Source: Polytrichum commune (Eukaryota > Streptophyta > Polytrichopsida > Polytrichales > Polytrichaceae). Taken from it: a DNA stretch of 64,000 nt. The first letter of the stretch is position 1. Each line of letters begins with the position of its first letter. The notes beneath the pieces are model-generated. The model did no database searches and was not told the origin of the DNA. It saw only the letters and a program-made list of their open reading frames with translations. This document shows positions 22,791 through 35,523 of the stretch, one piece after another. Made by a program: the position numbers and the translations under genes. The DNA lies in contig OX485809.1 of the NCBI GenBank assembly GCA_950295325.1, positions 18,354,001-18,418,000 on the forward strand, in the 5' to 3' direction.

Positions 22791-23549
22791 GGGGTCCCAA
22801 GTCCTAAGTCCCAACTCACTTGAGGTCATCCGAGCAATCTCAGCCCTTGAGAGCATGAAAGTTGGGATGTACCACTTCACACCGGATCCCCAAGTATGAC
22901 ATGGATGCCTACATACCTTACCGTTGGAGGTGAGGCTTGGAACTGGTGTTGAGAGTTGGATCTAGCTTTTTGCTAGATCCAACTCCCAACACAAATTCCA
23001 AGATTTGTTCTGCATAAAATACTGAAAATCTCACAAGATTTGGACCATCGGATGAAAAAAACCATGTTTAGCCCTAGATGGTGGAGAATTTTGGATTGTC
23101 TCCTTCTTCTCCTTCTCTTGCTTTCTCCTTTCTTTCTTGCCTTTCATGATTGCTTGAATGAATATTTTCGTTATTTTGTATTCTCATAAAGACCTTGGAG
23201 TGTTCATTTGACCTCCTTCAAGAATGAAAAATGCCATCAACAACATTTGAACATTTTGTTCATACACAACAATTTGTTGAACTGCCAATGAAACAACAAT
23301 CACACATTTCATAATCATAAAAAGAGCAAGGACAACAAAAACATGTTGTCGTCTTCCATCCATAGCCATGAAAATTGACAGGGGGTGAACGCACACAATG
23401 CTTCCATGGTGATAGGAATACTCAAGAGATTCCTCGGGACTTTTACATGGGACTTTGCACTTCATAGGCAAGTCCCAAGTCCCATGTACATTGTATTTCA
23501 ATGGCCTCTCGAGGAGAGAGAGGCTCAAAAGTGGGGACTTGGGACGGCC
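22791..23549. mobile_element. Candidate MITE, GGGCTCGTTCACG end
   Basis: The left end is TTA then GGGCTCGTTCACGTGGGG followed by TCCCAAGTCC. The right end near 23530-23549 reads GGACTTGGGACGGCCC, inverse of the same theme, then TTC. An interior hairpin at about 22944-22996 pairs 'gagagttggatctagc' with its complement. The element probably also contains later insertions. Target duplications do not match fully, so this is tentative. Confidence 0.4.
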
Positions 23550-23598
23550 CTTCGTCTTCACTTGGCCCACAATTTGACATTCAAAGAGTCAAGAAAGA

Positions 23599-23630
23599 AA
23601 GGGAGGAAGGAAGGAAGGAAGGAAGGAAGG
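23599..23630. repeat. GGAA microsatellite
   Basis: A short run of GGAA/GAAG units (gggaggaaggaaggaagg and onward). Confidence 0.7.
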
Positions 23631-23994
23631 AGGATCTGGTGGTGGTGAGAGTTTGGGGATTGAATTGGCGAGTCGCGAGGTGGGTCCGCCTTTGACGCCA
23701 TTCCATACATAATGGGAGCATTTCGTGTCACGCCACTTGCCCTTGCCAAAATGTTACAGGCTCCTACAGCTGTGTGTGTGACAGTGGCATCCGTATCCAT
23801 CCTCACACTCAGATTCTCCAACGAGGTGAAGTAATTTGGAATAATTTACCGTTGATATGAATCTGCTGGGCTGGTCCATAAACAGATGGAGGAAACGAGA
23901 TCAAGCTTTTCAAGCTTGGGCGGGTTGCTGCAACCTGATGATTCAATTTTTTGCTGGAATGGCGGAATCTACTTACTTAGGGTTAAAGTTGCTC

Positions 23995-24222
23995 GGCGAA
24001 GACAGTGTCCGGGGAGGTTTTTGGGCATAATCGGTCGAAATCCTAGTGTTTCCAAGTCCAACCGGTTACACGTTGTGATATTTCGGATTTTCTATAATGA
24101 TTTGAGGTATATTTCACGGATTGCTCTAAAATGATCGGTAAATCATCTTGAATTTCAACCGGTTATTCCTCAAACTTCAACCGGTTCATTGGAACTAGCA
24201 GCCGGTTCTCCCCGTTCGTTGG
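23995..24222. repeat. Foldback family, right-half fragment
   Basis: This begins 'gaagacagtgtccgggg', passes through 'ttttgggcataatcggtcg' and ends 'cggttctccccgttcg', matching the right arm of the foldback element at 7810-8298. The left arm is missing. Flanking it, about 23884-23955 and 24507-24575 share a diverged ~70-bp direct repeat ('gttgctgcaacctgatgattc'). Confidence 0.6.
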
Positions 24223-25652
24223 ACGAAGTGTTTTAGTGTCGGTAAAAGAGATGATGAGCTCGCTCTATTTGTTGGTAAGTAATTGACTACTGAAGTGGAC
24301 AGAAATGTGTATGTTGGAAGAGCATTAAGATCACAGCATGACTTGAATTTGCCACTACGACAGTAACTCCTTATTTTAAATGAACTTTTAATCGTTTTAA
24401 AATCGGGCCCACTGGAAGAGTGCGACACGAGCTTTCCATGTCGTTAGGTAGCTTTCATTAAATTACCATCACACTCTTTTGAGTTTACCTGCCTGGTCGA
24501 TAACAGACGGAGACGTGATCGACCTTTCCGAGCTGGATGGATTGCTGCAACCTGATGATTCGCGGCTGCATCGAAGTTACAGTCATAATGTGCTGGAGCA
24601 CATGGCAGGGCAGGTTGGTGATTCATGAGCAATGAGTACCGAAATAACAACACCAAATGTGATCAGCAGTTCATATGTCGGAGTTTGCTATAATCTCCTG
24701 CTAGTCGTAACTCATTAATTATTTTCCTACTGGGCTAGAAGTCTGAAGAGTGACTCGTCGGACACGAGATTCTCATGTAGGGTATCCAAATGACGAGTAA
24801 TCATGAATGTCAACCGGGGCATTTGGTCAAGAAGCTAGGAAATGCACTCCCAGGGGCCACATGTGGATCAGCAGTCACGCCTTCCGGGGCTTCCCGCACG
24901 TGCTTTTGGAAATCCTTTACGGATCAACAGTTTTCTTTTGTCGCACACTGGCACCTCACCATCCACCATCGTCTTCATCACGGTTCATGTCCTTCGTTCG
25001 TCGACGGTGTGGGAATGTGGATGGCCCAGATTGTAATCTGTCCCTACAAGAAAATAAACTTTCACATAAATCTTGTCCACGCTTTCTCTGGCGAGGGAAT
25101 AAAAATTAGAAAATTCTCCCAAGGGCATCAAGTGTTCTTGCGGCTGGAGATTTTTGGGACCTCAAAGCTGAGCTGAGCAAAGATACTGGATAGACATGAT
25201 GCTCGGAATCTGCTTGTCATTCAACCAGGCTTTCTCGTATAGACGTTGTCTTTAAGTTAGGGGATTGAGATTTCGGTGCAGCCAAAGACGGATCAGTAGT
25301 AGCACTTCTCAAATCTCCGATGAAATTTTTCCAGGAATTGCAGAAATCACAGCTGATCATACCTGCACAGATTTTAGGAAGCTTGAATCAAAACCCGAAC
25401 CAGTGCCACCACTACTCTGGTGCATGAATTTGGTATTCGAATCCGAAGGCAGGAACAGAGCTTTCTGAGCATCTTTGAATCAAGCCTTCGACCGGTCACT
25501 TAGTGCCGCAAAAATTCATGGGGGTTGGTGGCATTTTGTAGTGAGAAAATTGACGCTTTCGGCGAGGATGTAAGCTTGCTGCAATTTACTGTGAGGGGAA
25601 AACCTCGAAGAGCTCAAAGTAGCAGAACCAAAAGTCTAGGAGGGACTGGAAA
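24223..25652. other. Upstream region of the TDT gene
   Basis: Apart from one copy of the ~70-bp direct repeat, this is unrepeated sequence and probably holds the TDT promoter and 5' leader. Open frames at 24790-25176 and 25525-25902 lack recognisable domains. I could not place a TATA box or a transcription start. Confidence 0.35.
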
Positions 25653-28600
25653 ATGTCGAGCACCGAATATCTGCTACTGCACACGAATAGCAGGCGGCGA
25701 CAGCAGCAGCAGATCACAGGAGGAGCAAACAACAATGGTACCGCAACAACAACAACATCCCAAGCCGCAGCGACACATTCCACCTGGTTGTATGACAACA
25801 TCTCCATCGCTGCAGGCCCAGCCTCCGCTCTGCTGGTGTACTCCATCTTCCTCACATCACAGGACGATACTCGGGAGCAGATGGAAACAACACAAAGGTT
25901 AGCCTCCATGTTCGCCATCCTGTTATGGGTATGCGTATGGTGGCTAACAGAAGCAGTCCCGGTGGCCATCACAGCACTTCTCCCCATGTTTCTTTTCCCT
26001 TTGCTTCAAATCACAACAGCTGACGAAGTGGCCAAAGCGTACATGAATGACACAATCTCTCTCTTCCTGGGGTCCTTCATCCTGGCACTCGCAGTGGAGA
26101 AATACAACTGTCACAAGCGCCTTGCATTAAAAACATTGCTCGCCTTCGGTGGTGAGAAGATGAACCCCCGCTTCCTCCTGCTAGGCTTCTGCGCAGGTCC
26201 TGCATTCGTAAGCATGTTCATCTCCAACACTGCCACTGCCATCATGATGATCCCCATGGCAGTTGGAGTGGTGCACAAAGTGCAAAACTCTAAACAAGCT
26301 GTCTCCGCCGAAGACCCGCAGCAATCCGCACATCATGAAGAATCCATTAGGGTTCCGAGCTCTAAGAGCGATGAGGAATCAGTTAGCAGTGCATTATTGC
26401 ACGATGAATTTGAGCAAAGTTCCACAGAGACTGCCAAGATTTTGAGCAAGTATTCGAAGGGAGTGGTGCTTGCTGTGGCGTATGCTGTGGCTGTAGGTGG
26501 CATGTCGACTCTCACAGGAACGGGGCCCAACCTTGTATTCTCAGGGATTTTTCGCAGCATTTTTCCAGACGCGCCTCCGGTTACGTACACGCAGTGGTTC
26601 CTGTTCGGGTTTCCGCTAGGGCTTTTGTTCTTGATTCTTTTGTGGCTCATGCTGTGTTTCATCTACTGCCCTCCTGCGGCGGTTCCTGTCGTCTCCGCTT
26701 CGCTCAATCGGTCTGTCATCCAGAAAGAATACGATTCCCTCGGTGCAATGGAGTTTGCTGAAAAAGCAGTGCTTGCAATCTTCTCGGTGAGCAGATTCCC
26801 CTCTCCCCAGTATTTCCAATCTGCTTTCATATTATCATAAACACCTGTTAAAATTATGAATGCTTCTAAGAAGTGCTACGATGTCCGGGGGACTGGACGA
26901 TGATGATCCCCTGCTTTGGAGAAATCGATTCTACTTAGTTCTAAAGATAAAGACATTTGAAATTGTAAGGTTCCATTTCTATTTCAGACACAAATGATAT
27001 CAATGGAGGGATGCCCTCTCAATGCCCTCCCTCTCTCTTTCTAAGGATGTTTCTTGCTTGTGAACTTGAACACATCATCGATTCATTAGAAACATTAGGA
27101 GCATTAGAAGTGACTTAGATACAACTGTTCTCACTCGATCACGTGCAAATATTAGTTGCTAAACCACTTTAATCGCATTCTGAATTTCTTGCAGGTGCTT
27201 GCACTTCTGTGGATGACACGGGCTACCAACGGAGATGTGCCAGGGTGGGGTGATTACTTCCATGGCTACGCCGATGACGGCACTGTCAGTGTAAGTTCCC
27301 ACGAGATTACTCATTCCAAAATTCCATTACAATTGCAAATTCACATTTCTATCTACCCCATGCTAAATCGATTCTTACCTGGAGTATACACCTGCAACCC
27401 TGTTGCTCACCATAAGATTTGGCATGTCATCGTTTGAGTTCGTTACCATGGCAATTCCTTCAGCATTGGGTATAAACACCGAGACATGACCAAATGGGGA
27501 GCAAATGTGTGGCAAAATTTCGATGAGTTCAGCTAATGACTCTGATGCCCAGCGTCTTACTACGTCGATGGAAGAATTCTTCCAAAATCTTTTACAGTTC
27601 TCAATTCCATAAGGTCGGGTCCATCAGCAATCGCTTCAAAACATGTATCATTTCCAAACCCTATGGGAATGCGGGCAGTGGAGACACGAATTACACGGAA
27701 TGTAATAAGCTCACAATGTGGTTGGGTGCAGGTTATGATGGCAACTCTTGTCTTCATCCTTCCCAACAAGAAAGAGGTCGGAAAGAGATTGATGAACTGG
27801 GAAGATTGTAAAAAACTTCCTTGGGATATTGTCCTTGTGTTGGGCGGAGGTATGTGCTCTCGCTCTCTCTCTCACTGTCAAATCAGTTCCGATGATATTC
27901 CAAAGTGTGCCATGGATATGCATAGCATTTATTAACAAGCTTCATTAAGAGTGTTCCGTGGGACCGGGAACCAATGCACTCTTATGCAAGCATCAAAAAC
28001 CACAGAACCTCATATTGTGCAATGTTTAAAGCCTCAATCTCAGAATGTGTGAAGGTTTTATGTCTTAAGAAAGGTGGATAGGAGCTTGCCACTTGACAAT
28101 GCTAAGAGATTTGTTCCACTAGCATGACTCCAATGACTCGATGTTGCCACTGGCATGAATTAAGGTGTTGTTTCATCTTCGAGTTCGTCTAAGTTTGAAC
28201 GTAATCCTGAAACGGGCATCACAAGAAGTAAAGGCCCCCCAAAGACTAATGTCTCTTTTCAAAGGTGAACACCTTGAACATGCGCGGACAAACCGACCTG
28301 CACCTATCTCCCCCCAAGGGCAAGTCTCATTTTCCACATGGTTGGTTGAAAATATCTGGCTCACCTAGATACCCCCACCATGATTGGGCAGACCATAGGT
28401 GATAGGGTGCACTAGAAATCTAGGGGTTGAGCACTATTCTAGCCTTAGGCAACTTCTGGCCTAAGTTCCGATGGGAACCAAGTTAAGGTTTTGTGTTCAA
28501 GCCACCCTTTTTATTCCTCAAGTCTACGTAGCCTTATTGGACACATAGACAATGAATATAGACTGTAACACATGATCTTGATGACATGGTCAGTGCTATG

Positions 28601-30219
28601 TCCAATATCATATTTGTGTCACCTTGCCATATGGGTCATAGCATCACAACACTTTGCTACATCCTATAGCAAGGCTCCTTGTGTACAACATCTAGTGCAT
28701 TGCCGAATTCTCATCCAAGAGTAGAAGGCTAAACAAAACTTGTCACACATTTCATCCATGGAGGCATGATATCATCCATAATTCCCATATTTTGTCCATC
28801 AACTAATCAACTATGTCCAACAATAATCACCACTCCCACGGCTTGTCATGCACTTTCCTTGTTGGTTATCTACTAGTGCATAGAAAGGGAACAAGTTCTC
28901 AAACCTTAAGAATATTATGCAATTCCTCACCATTTGCCCTATCTTAATTTTCATAAACCACAATAAAGCATAAAACATAGAATTGTTGCAGGGTTTGCGC
29001 TTGCACAAGGAATTCGCGACAGTGGGCTATCAGAGTGGATTGCAGGGCACCTCGACTTCCTTCACTCCATACCCTACCTGCTCATCACGCCTTTTGTGGC
29101 CATCATTGTCTCCATCACCACTGAGTTCACCTCCAACAATGCCACTGCAACTATCTTCCTCCCATTGCTAGCGGAGGTGTCTATGTCCCTCAACATCCAC
29201 CCTTTGTTCCTCATGGTCACTGCCACCATGTCGGCTTCTTTGGCCTTCATGCTTCCCATCGCCACACCTCCCAATGCGGTGGCCTTCACGGCTGGCAACT
29301 TGCACATGACGGAGCTTGCGATTCCCGGATTCATACTCAAGTGCATGGGGATTGTACTACTCTCAGTGTTCATGCCCACATTAGGTGAGTGGCCTCTCTT
29401 CCCTCTTTCACTCCAAGCCCCTTTCAAGTGATTTTGTTGGCATGTCTATTCTTGATTGGATATATGACATTTCTCAACCTTAGCAAAACTGTCCTAGGTC
29501 CAAGCCTTTTTGTGGAATTGTGTTTTCATGATTCCCGATGAAATCTTCATGAGCTACATATTCAAGTTGAGTTTACATTAATATGCAACAGACGTCAAGC
29601 TACGTGACCATCTATGGAAGATGGAATAATGCAAATGTTCATAGAAAGAGAACAATCACCCCACTATAATATAAGGAGACACATTCACACGGAATTGATG
29701 ACCATGTCATGGCATGACCACTTGTTAGGTAGTGGATACATGTCACCTTGCCATCAATTGAAGTCTACACCTTGTACCTACCTCACCACTACCATGGCTT
29801 GATAGGTTAGGCGTGACCATACAAGCCTTTCTTCTATTTGAGTTCAATCTACAATTGCATGTGTGTTGGCTTTGCAATCTGAGATAGGTAACAATGGGGT
29901 TCAAAGGACTAATAGGCCAGTCATCTATCCTCAACCTTCATTTCTAGAATTATGGCCCCATATCTTGACAATCAGTGCCTCAAGCAGAAAGAGAAGGGTC
30001 ACTCCCAACACTTCTAAAGAACATCATGCACAGAAATGTTGCAAGCATACACAGTTAAATGTGAATTTGCAAACCCTAGCTGCATCAAGCGAGTATTGAG
30101 CACTAATCTTGCCAGTAAAGTATTTGCCCCACCTGAAATTCACTCTTTATGAATTACAAGCACTCTGGATTTTTGCAGGAGTTTCTGTTTTTGGATTGAA
30201 CACACACATCTCAGATTGA
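25653..30219 (+). CDS. TDT: Tonoplast dicarboxylate transporter (SLC13/DASS family)
   Basis: Five predicted exons: 25653-26786, 27195-27290, 27732-27849, 28992-29384, 30179-30219, giving 593 aa. All introns are GT-AG (408, 441, 1142 and 794 bp), and phases agree at each junction. The product is a multi-pass membrane protein of the SLC13 family; plant members move malate and related dicarboxylates across the vacuolar membrane. Residues 1-45 are a Gln/Thr-rich soluble tail. The first substrate/Na+-site motif SNTATAIMM starts at 191, followed by TGTGPN (288-293); the second is EFTSNNATATIFLPLL (494-509), with IATPPNAVAF just after (539-548). DVPGWG and a PNKK phrase are typical of plant TDT. A polar loop of about 60 residues (about 208-268) separates the halves of the first repeat. 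The last exon encodes only a short tail, VSVFGLNTHISD. The start is the first ATG of the long first exon. No disabling change seen. Confidence 0.9.
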
Positions 30220-33029
30220 ACTGCATCAACCCCATCAACTGGTGACCATTTGAAGCAGCTACTTGCGTCCCAACAAAGATCAGTACTCTTATTCAGTTTA
30301 GAGCACAGAAAAATCAGACCCATCATCTTATAGATACTAATTATATTCATTCTTACATTCGGGAACTGATAGGTGACATCGTGAAGAAGGATTCTCAGAT
30401 GACTCTTCTAGAATCAACGATGTACTTTATGATACTCAGGCCAAAGGTCAATGGAGACAAGCTTTTCAGCAAAATCCTTTTAGATACGATCATGATATTA
30501 CTTAGTGAGAAGCTCAGGAAGAAAAGTGCAGTTGGTCAAATGGAGCTACATATGTGCACATCTGCCGTTGGGGCAAGGCTGGAACAAATGAATTTGGACC
30601 TTCTGCACAAGTAATCCCTGAAATTGGACCCTACAAGTAATCACAGGGAAGTCTTGTTCAGAGAGAAAGGAGTAACCTGAAGGCTACAGAAGCATGCTAG
30701 GATCATTTTTGAGATTTGCGTTACTCTTACGGAATTGTATAAAACAATCATATTTCTAATCGTAATGCAAGCTCCATCATGTGTGAACCGGACTACTAAG
30801 GTGCTCATTGAATTTTTTCATCACGTTTGATTAAATCCCCACAATAAGGCAAACGAAATACAGAAGTTGCTATCTATGTTATCCCTTGCAACACTGAAGC
30901 ATGAGTGATGTGATTTGCATCCGAGAAGTGTTCCACAAGCCACTGGCCTTTCAAACCAATCTCAACACATGCAAAAGTGCAGTATTACGATTTGCATCTT
31001 ACCTCGTCTCTAATTAATAACTGAACTGCTTGCAGTACACTCAGCTCGTTAAGAGAATCTTACAGACATCTTATAAGCTTCAAAGCTTCAGACAAGTCCA
31101 CAGTTTTACAAGAACATCAACCACAGACCACAACTATTTGCAGGCTGGTGTTTCCAAATCAGCCTCAACTAGTGCCTGCTAATCCTCATGTAATTGTACC
31201 ACTTCACACATCGCAGCACACAAACCAGACAAACATTTACCAATATCCAAGAGTAAAGTGAAAAATCCTCCCTCCGAAGTTTCTAAACAATGCAACCTAT
31301 TTTTGTCCTGCTGCACTCGATGTCTCTGTTATAAACTCTTATGTCATTTCTGATAAATGACTTCATTCCGAGCCATAGATGGTTCACTGCATATTCAATC
31401 AATGGCCTGCAACATAGTTTCAACACATTTTCAGTATCAGTGGATCCAGGACAAAGTGCTTGCCAAACACACTGTCAGTGGAGAGTCTCACCATCCATTA
31501 AGAACTACTCCCACCCACCATGTGGGCACAATCAATTGTGCCTGAGAGCCTGTCAGCCTGACTCCATTGACTTCCTAACCTTAGGCACACCATAACCTAC
31601 TGTAGTAGATGGCACCTACCATTGCACTGAGAAATATTGAGTCAACCCAACATAAGCCAATAATTTGTCTTTTTTCTCCTGAGAAACAACATTGACATGG
31701 TATCATGACCTACTAATCTCGAAGGGTTGCCTATGAAGATATTGGAAGGGCAATACTCCTGGAACGGAAGTTGAATGATTAACTACCATATATAAATAAC
31801 AATTTGACTATAACATAGCAAAACTGTCAGTGAATCCATATTGTAACTGATAGCTGGTCAAGCCAAGAGAACAGCATATGCCACAACTATGTGCAAACTA
31901 ATGATTACGAGCACCTTCTTAAAAAGTACAAGATATCTCAACATAAACTTAGAACACACATCTAGGTCCCCATAATAGCTTGCATCAAAGATAAGAACAT
32001 AGTCTTGACTCTTACAATGATTAACCACAACAGTTCTAGGCCATCACATGGATCATACAGTATGCTCAGGCTCCCTACTGACTTCATTATCTCACACAAG
32101 TATCTGTACGTAAGAGTATAAAATGAAACCTGGGCATTGAATACGTAGAGCTAACCAGTACAGAGTATCTGTGACAATTCAGGTCAGTAATAGGAAGACT
32201 CAACCCTAATTGAGGCTAACACTCAAAAAAAATAGATAGAGGAAAGAGTCAAAGTATTCCATCATTCAAGCTGCATGTAGCTTGTGACTTTCCCTTTAGC
32301 TTGTTCTTAGAGAAATACGAGCAAAGGAAAAACGCTTGGTGAGTCTTGCAAGAAAGAAGTCATACTGGGCATTTTGCAACCTTGGTCTTCTTCAAGACCA
32401 CCACTGGCAGCCACTTGTAACTAAGTAGCAACATGACTAAACAGGCACCCAATAGAATATTCCTTGGTAATTCCCCTGCCGAACACACACAAGTAGAGCA
32501 CCTACACATGCACTCCTCAGGCTACCAGATACTTCTCTCATGGTTTCTCAGAAAATGTACAAATTTGATCCCTTAATGCACATCTAACCAGTTGAATAAC
32601 TGCTATCTCATTCTTGATTGCAGTAAATCTATTCTAAGATACTGAAATAATAAACCTTGACAATTGACTTGGCGATACTTCAGTAAGGGACTGCTGCAAC
32701 TCTAGTTGAAGTATTCCACTACTGAGGATATGGAGAATATTCTCTTATCTGTAATGACGGTACAATAGTGCCGTACATGGCCAACCCTATGACCAAAGAA
32801 TGTCTGGAATGCTGTCATTATGAAATCTAGAATTGACAGCAACTCAGCAATAAGTGGGCTGCATATTGAGTGAGAAGAATCACCCAGTATATGACCTCAA
32901 AATCTTGGAATCGCACTGAGAAGCTCAATTGGTATCAATTTTCACCATAAATAATGATACCAATATATGGAGCCCAAAGAGTGGAAGGGAAAAGAACCTC
33001 AGTTGCAGAACTAAAGCCTTTAACAGAAC
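30220..33029. other. Intergenic region between convergent genes
   Basis: The stop codons of TDT (+) and the LysM gene (-) face each other across this 2.8 kb. The sequence shows none of the repeat families seen elsewhere and probably holds both 3' UTRs. The longest open frame (30381-30614, 77 codons) has no recognisable motif. Polyadenylation sites were not assigned. Confidence 0.45.
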
Positions 33030-35523
33030 TTAGTCCAAGGCAGCTTTGGCACGACGATAAGCCGAGGTAATACCCTCAAGTACACCAGATCCAGGGGGAG
33101 CCAATATTCCCACTAAAGGTTTTCCAACATCTTGTAAGCTCGTTGTACTTGCACTTTGCCGTACCTTAGAAATTAGGCTCTCAACAGCCCCCTTGCCTCC
33201 AAGAAGAGCAGCTTCAATACTATTCATGCCATTTGTCCCAAGAGATCCTTCACTGCTGAGGTGTCCAAAATTTGTAGGAGATGCCTGCACTGGGCGAGAA
33301 GGGAGTACTCCTGAGTTGGAGTCTCTTGGTCTTGGAACAGGGTTCCTCCTAGAGAAATTTACCCTTTCACCCACAACAAGTATTTCATCACTTCCAAACT
33401 CACCCTTTGCTCGCCTCCTGATTGGCCCTTCCTTGGTCCACGGCTCTGTCTCACCTACAACCTGAATTTCTCCTACCTTCTCAACTAACCCCATTGGATC
33501 TCTACTGCGCTTCATAAGTGGGCTGGAGTCTCTTAGAGATGTTGCAGGTGCTTCCACTGACCAACATGAATCCATTAGAATGTCACATGAATTTCGTGCC
33601 TGGCTATATGAGGTTGCTCTGCGATCCCCAGTGGAATACCTCCGACCATTACTGGGTTCTGGTGGACGGTAAATGGGAGAAAATGGTTCGTCTTCTGAGT
33701 AGTTTTCACTGTCAGATTTATATGTGGCCATCTCTGTACCTTCCCCCTCACCTCTGGACATTGAGGCCAAGCCATAGTAGCCTCTCAACAAGCCCATTGC
33801 TGATGTCAAAGGTCTCTTCTCCATAGCCCTGTGCTTTACACCACTATGAGCACTTGATTCATAGCTACCAGCCTGCTGCTTAACAGGATAAGAACTGGAA
33901 CTTTCACATCTGCATGATTTGGCAAGAATTATCAGGACCAAGTCCAATGCTAATCCAAGTGAAGGAAAATGAAAGCCCTTCTAATCCTAGTTGCTGGCAG
34001 ACATTTGCTAGAAAAGCAACAAAGAATGCAGATTTTAAACAACTGACTCTATTGTGCAAAACCCAGGAGATCTGACAGAAACGTCAAGAACTGGTCCACA
34101 GTAGACAAGAAGCCTTACATATTCAACTGAAAGAAAGGCTGAAACACCAACAAAATTTAGAAACCACACTTCAAACCCTAGCGTGCAAAATAAAACTCTT
34201 AACACGTGATCCCAATGCCCTGCACCATCATTGGAGATTTTGTACTGCAGGTTCTAGAACATTGTGACATTTCAGTAGCAGCACTGTAATCCTGCAAAAA
34301 GGTTGCAGCAAACAGATAAAGAAAATAACATTTCTGAGTCGAGCAAACCACAGTATGTAGCTTATGAATTAACTCTGACCTGGATCGTACAGGACTCGTT
34401 AGTGCCGCTGACGGTGGATGCCGCCCAGGTAAAGGAATCCGTAAAGTCTTTAGGGCAAACATTTGCAAATCTGTTGTTAATCCATTCAGTCGTTTAATGT
34501 CCCCCACCTGCATCAAGAGATATAGAAATACAGCCATGTTCAAATTGTGTTCACTTCAAACAGCAATTTAGACCCAAGATTAGCCACACTGCACAGAATG
34601 ACTAGATTAGATTGACTTGTCAAGAGCAGTTGAGGGAGTGAGATCAATCAGGCACCTGGTTTACTTGATAGCAATCAGGTCTTGCAAAAAGCTAGCCAAG
34701 TCAGTTTCCTAATGAACCGTAATGGAATTGAAATCCCTGCTTCTTTATACAAATTGCGCAGTAACTACTTTCAAATGTTACTGAAATGCCGAAAAGCTTC
34801 TTCCAGTCCCTTCGCAGTTTCAGATTTGGAATTGGTGGGTATTTAGAGTCATGGTAGAAGTCAGAGGGATAACAATGATGTATAAACCTACCAGAGCTCA
34901 CTGAGACCGCCCTTTAATCCGATTATGCAATATCAAGGAAACAGTAACAAGGCTATCGTCGAAACAGAGATTCAAAAAAATCCCATACCTCTGGACAAAT
35001 TACAAACACTGACTGGTAAAAAGTTATGTGTTTGAGCTGATACATGAAATAACTCAAAGCTCAGCGTGAATTCACTTCAGAAAGCAATAGACGCCTGCGA
35101 CAAAATCAAATGAAAGCAACCTAAAAACGGACATGTATCTCCAGGTAATGGCGAAACAAGACTGACATCTACCTACACTATCATCAGCATTTTGCGGATA
35201 CATCAATGGAGATCCGCGAGTACTCCAATAATTACGCTGAATTGTCATAAATCAGCCCTAATACATACAAGAGGCTTCACATAGTGGGCTTGCAGAGGCT
35301 ACTTTCAGAGTAGTCATTGATAAGACAGATGTGTGGATAAACTTGTAGCTCTTGGAGAACGAATTCCTTGAATCTTTTGAGTTTAAATCGGAAAATAAAG
35401 TACCTCAACGCCATATTTGATAGCAACACCAGCCAGCGTATCAAGCTTCGACACAGTATGTTCGATGTAGCCTGCACTACCGGACGTGCTCGCCTCACTC
35501 CTAGAAGGAGATCGCTCAGCCAT
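33030..35523 (-). CDS. Plant single-LysM-domain protein
   Basis: Four predicted exons on the minus strand: 35404-35523, 34380-34507, 34206-34283 and 33030-33909, giving about 401 aa. The N-terminus is short and polar (MAERSPSRSEASTSGSAG). A LysM domain follows at residues 19-66: YIEHTVSKLDTLAGVAIKYG, then VEV/DIKRLNGL and LRIPLPGRHPPS. The rest is low-complexity and Ser/Arg/Glu-rich, with the motif LLRGYYGLA early in the last exon and a conserved-looking tail ending AYRRAKAALD. There is no signal peptide or transmembrane segment, so it is not a LysM receptor kinase; it belongs to the plant intracellular LysM proteins, whose role is not established. Exon 1 to 2 splices at GAG/gtactt and gatgcag/GTG. 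The exon 2-3 junction is ambiguous: exons 34391-34507 plus 34206-34291 also keep the frame and use a stronger acceptor, changing one residue in length. Confidence 0.85.

Noticed and set aside
25525-25902. 125-codon frame overlapping the start of TDT
   Set aside because: It overlaps the first TDT exon in another frame and has no domain; it is a by-product of the real coding sequence.
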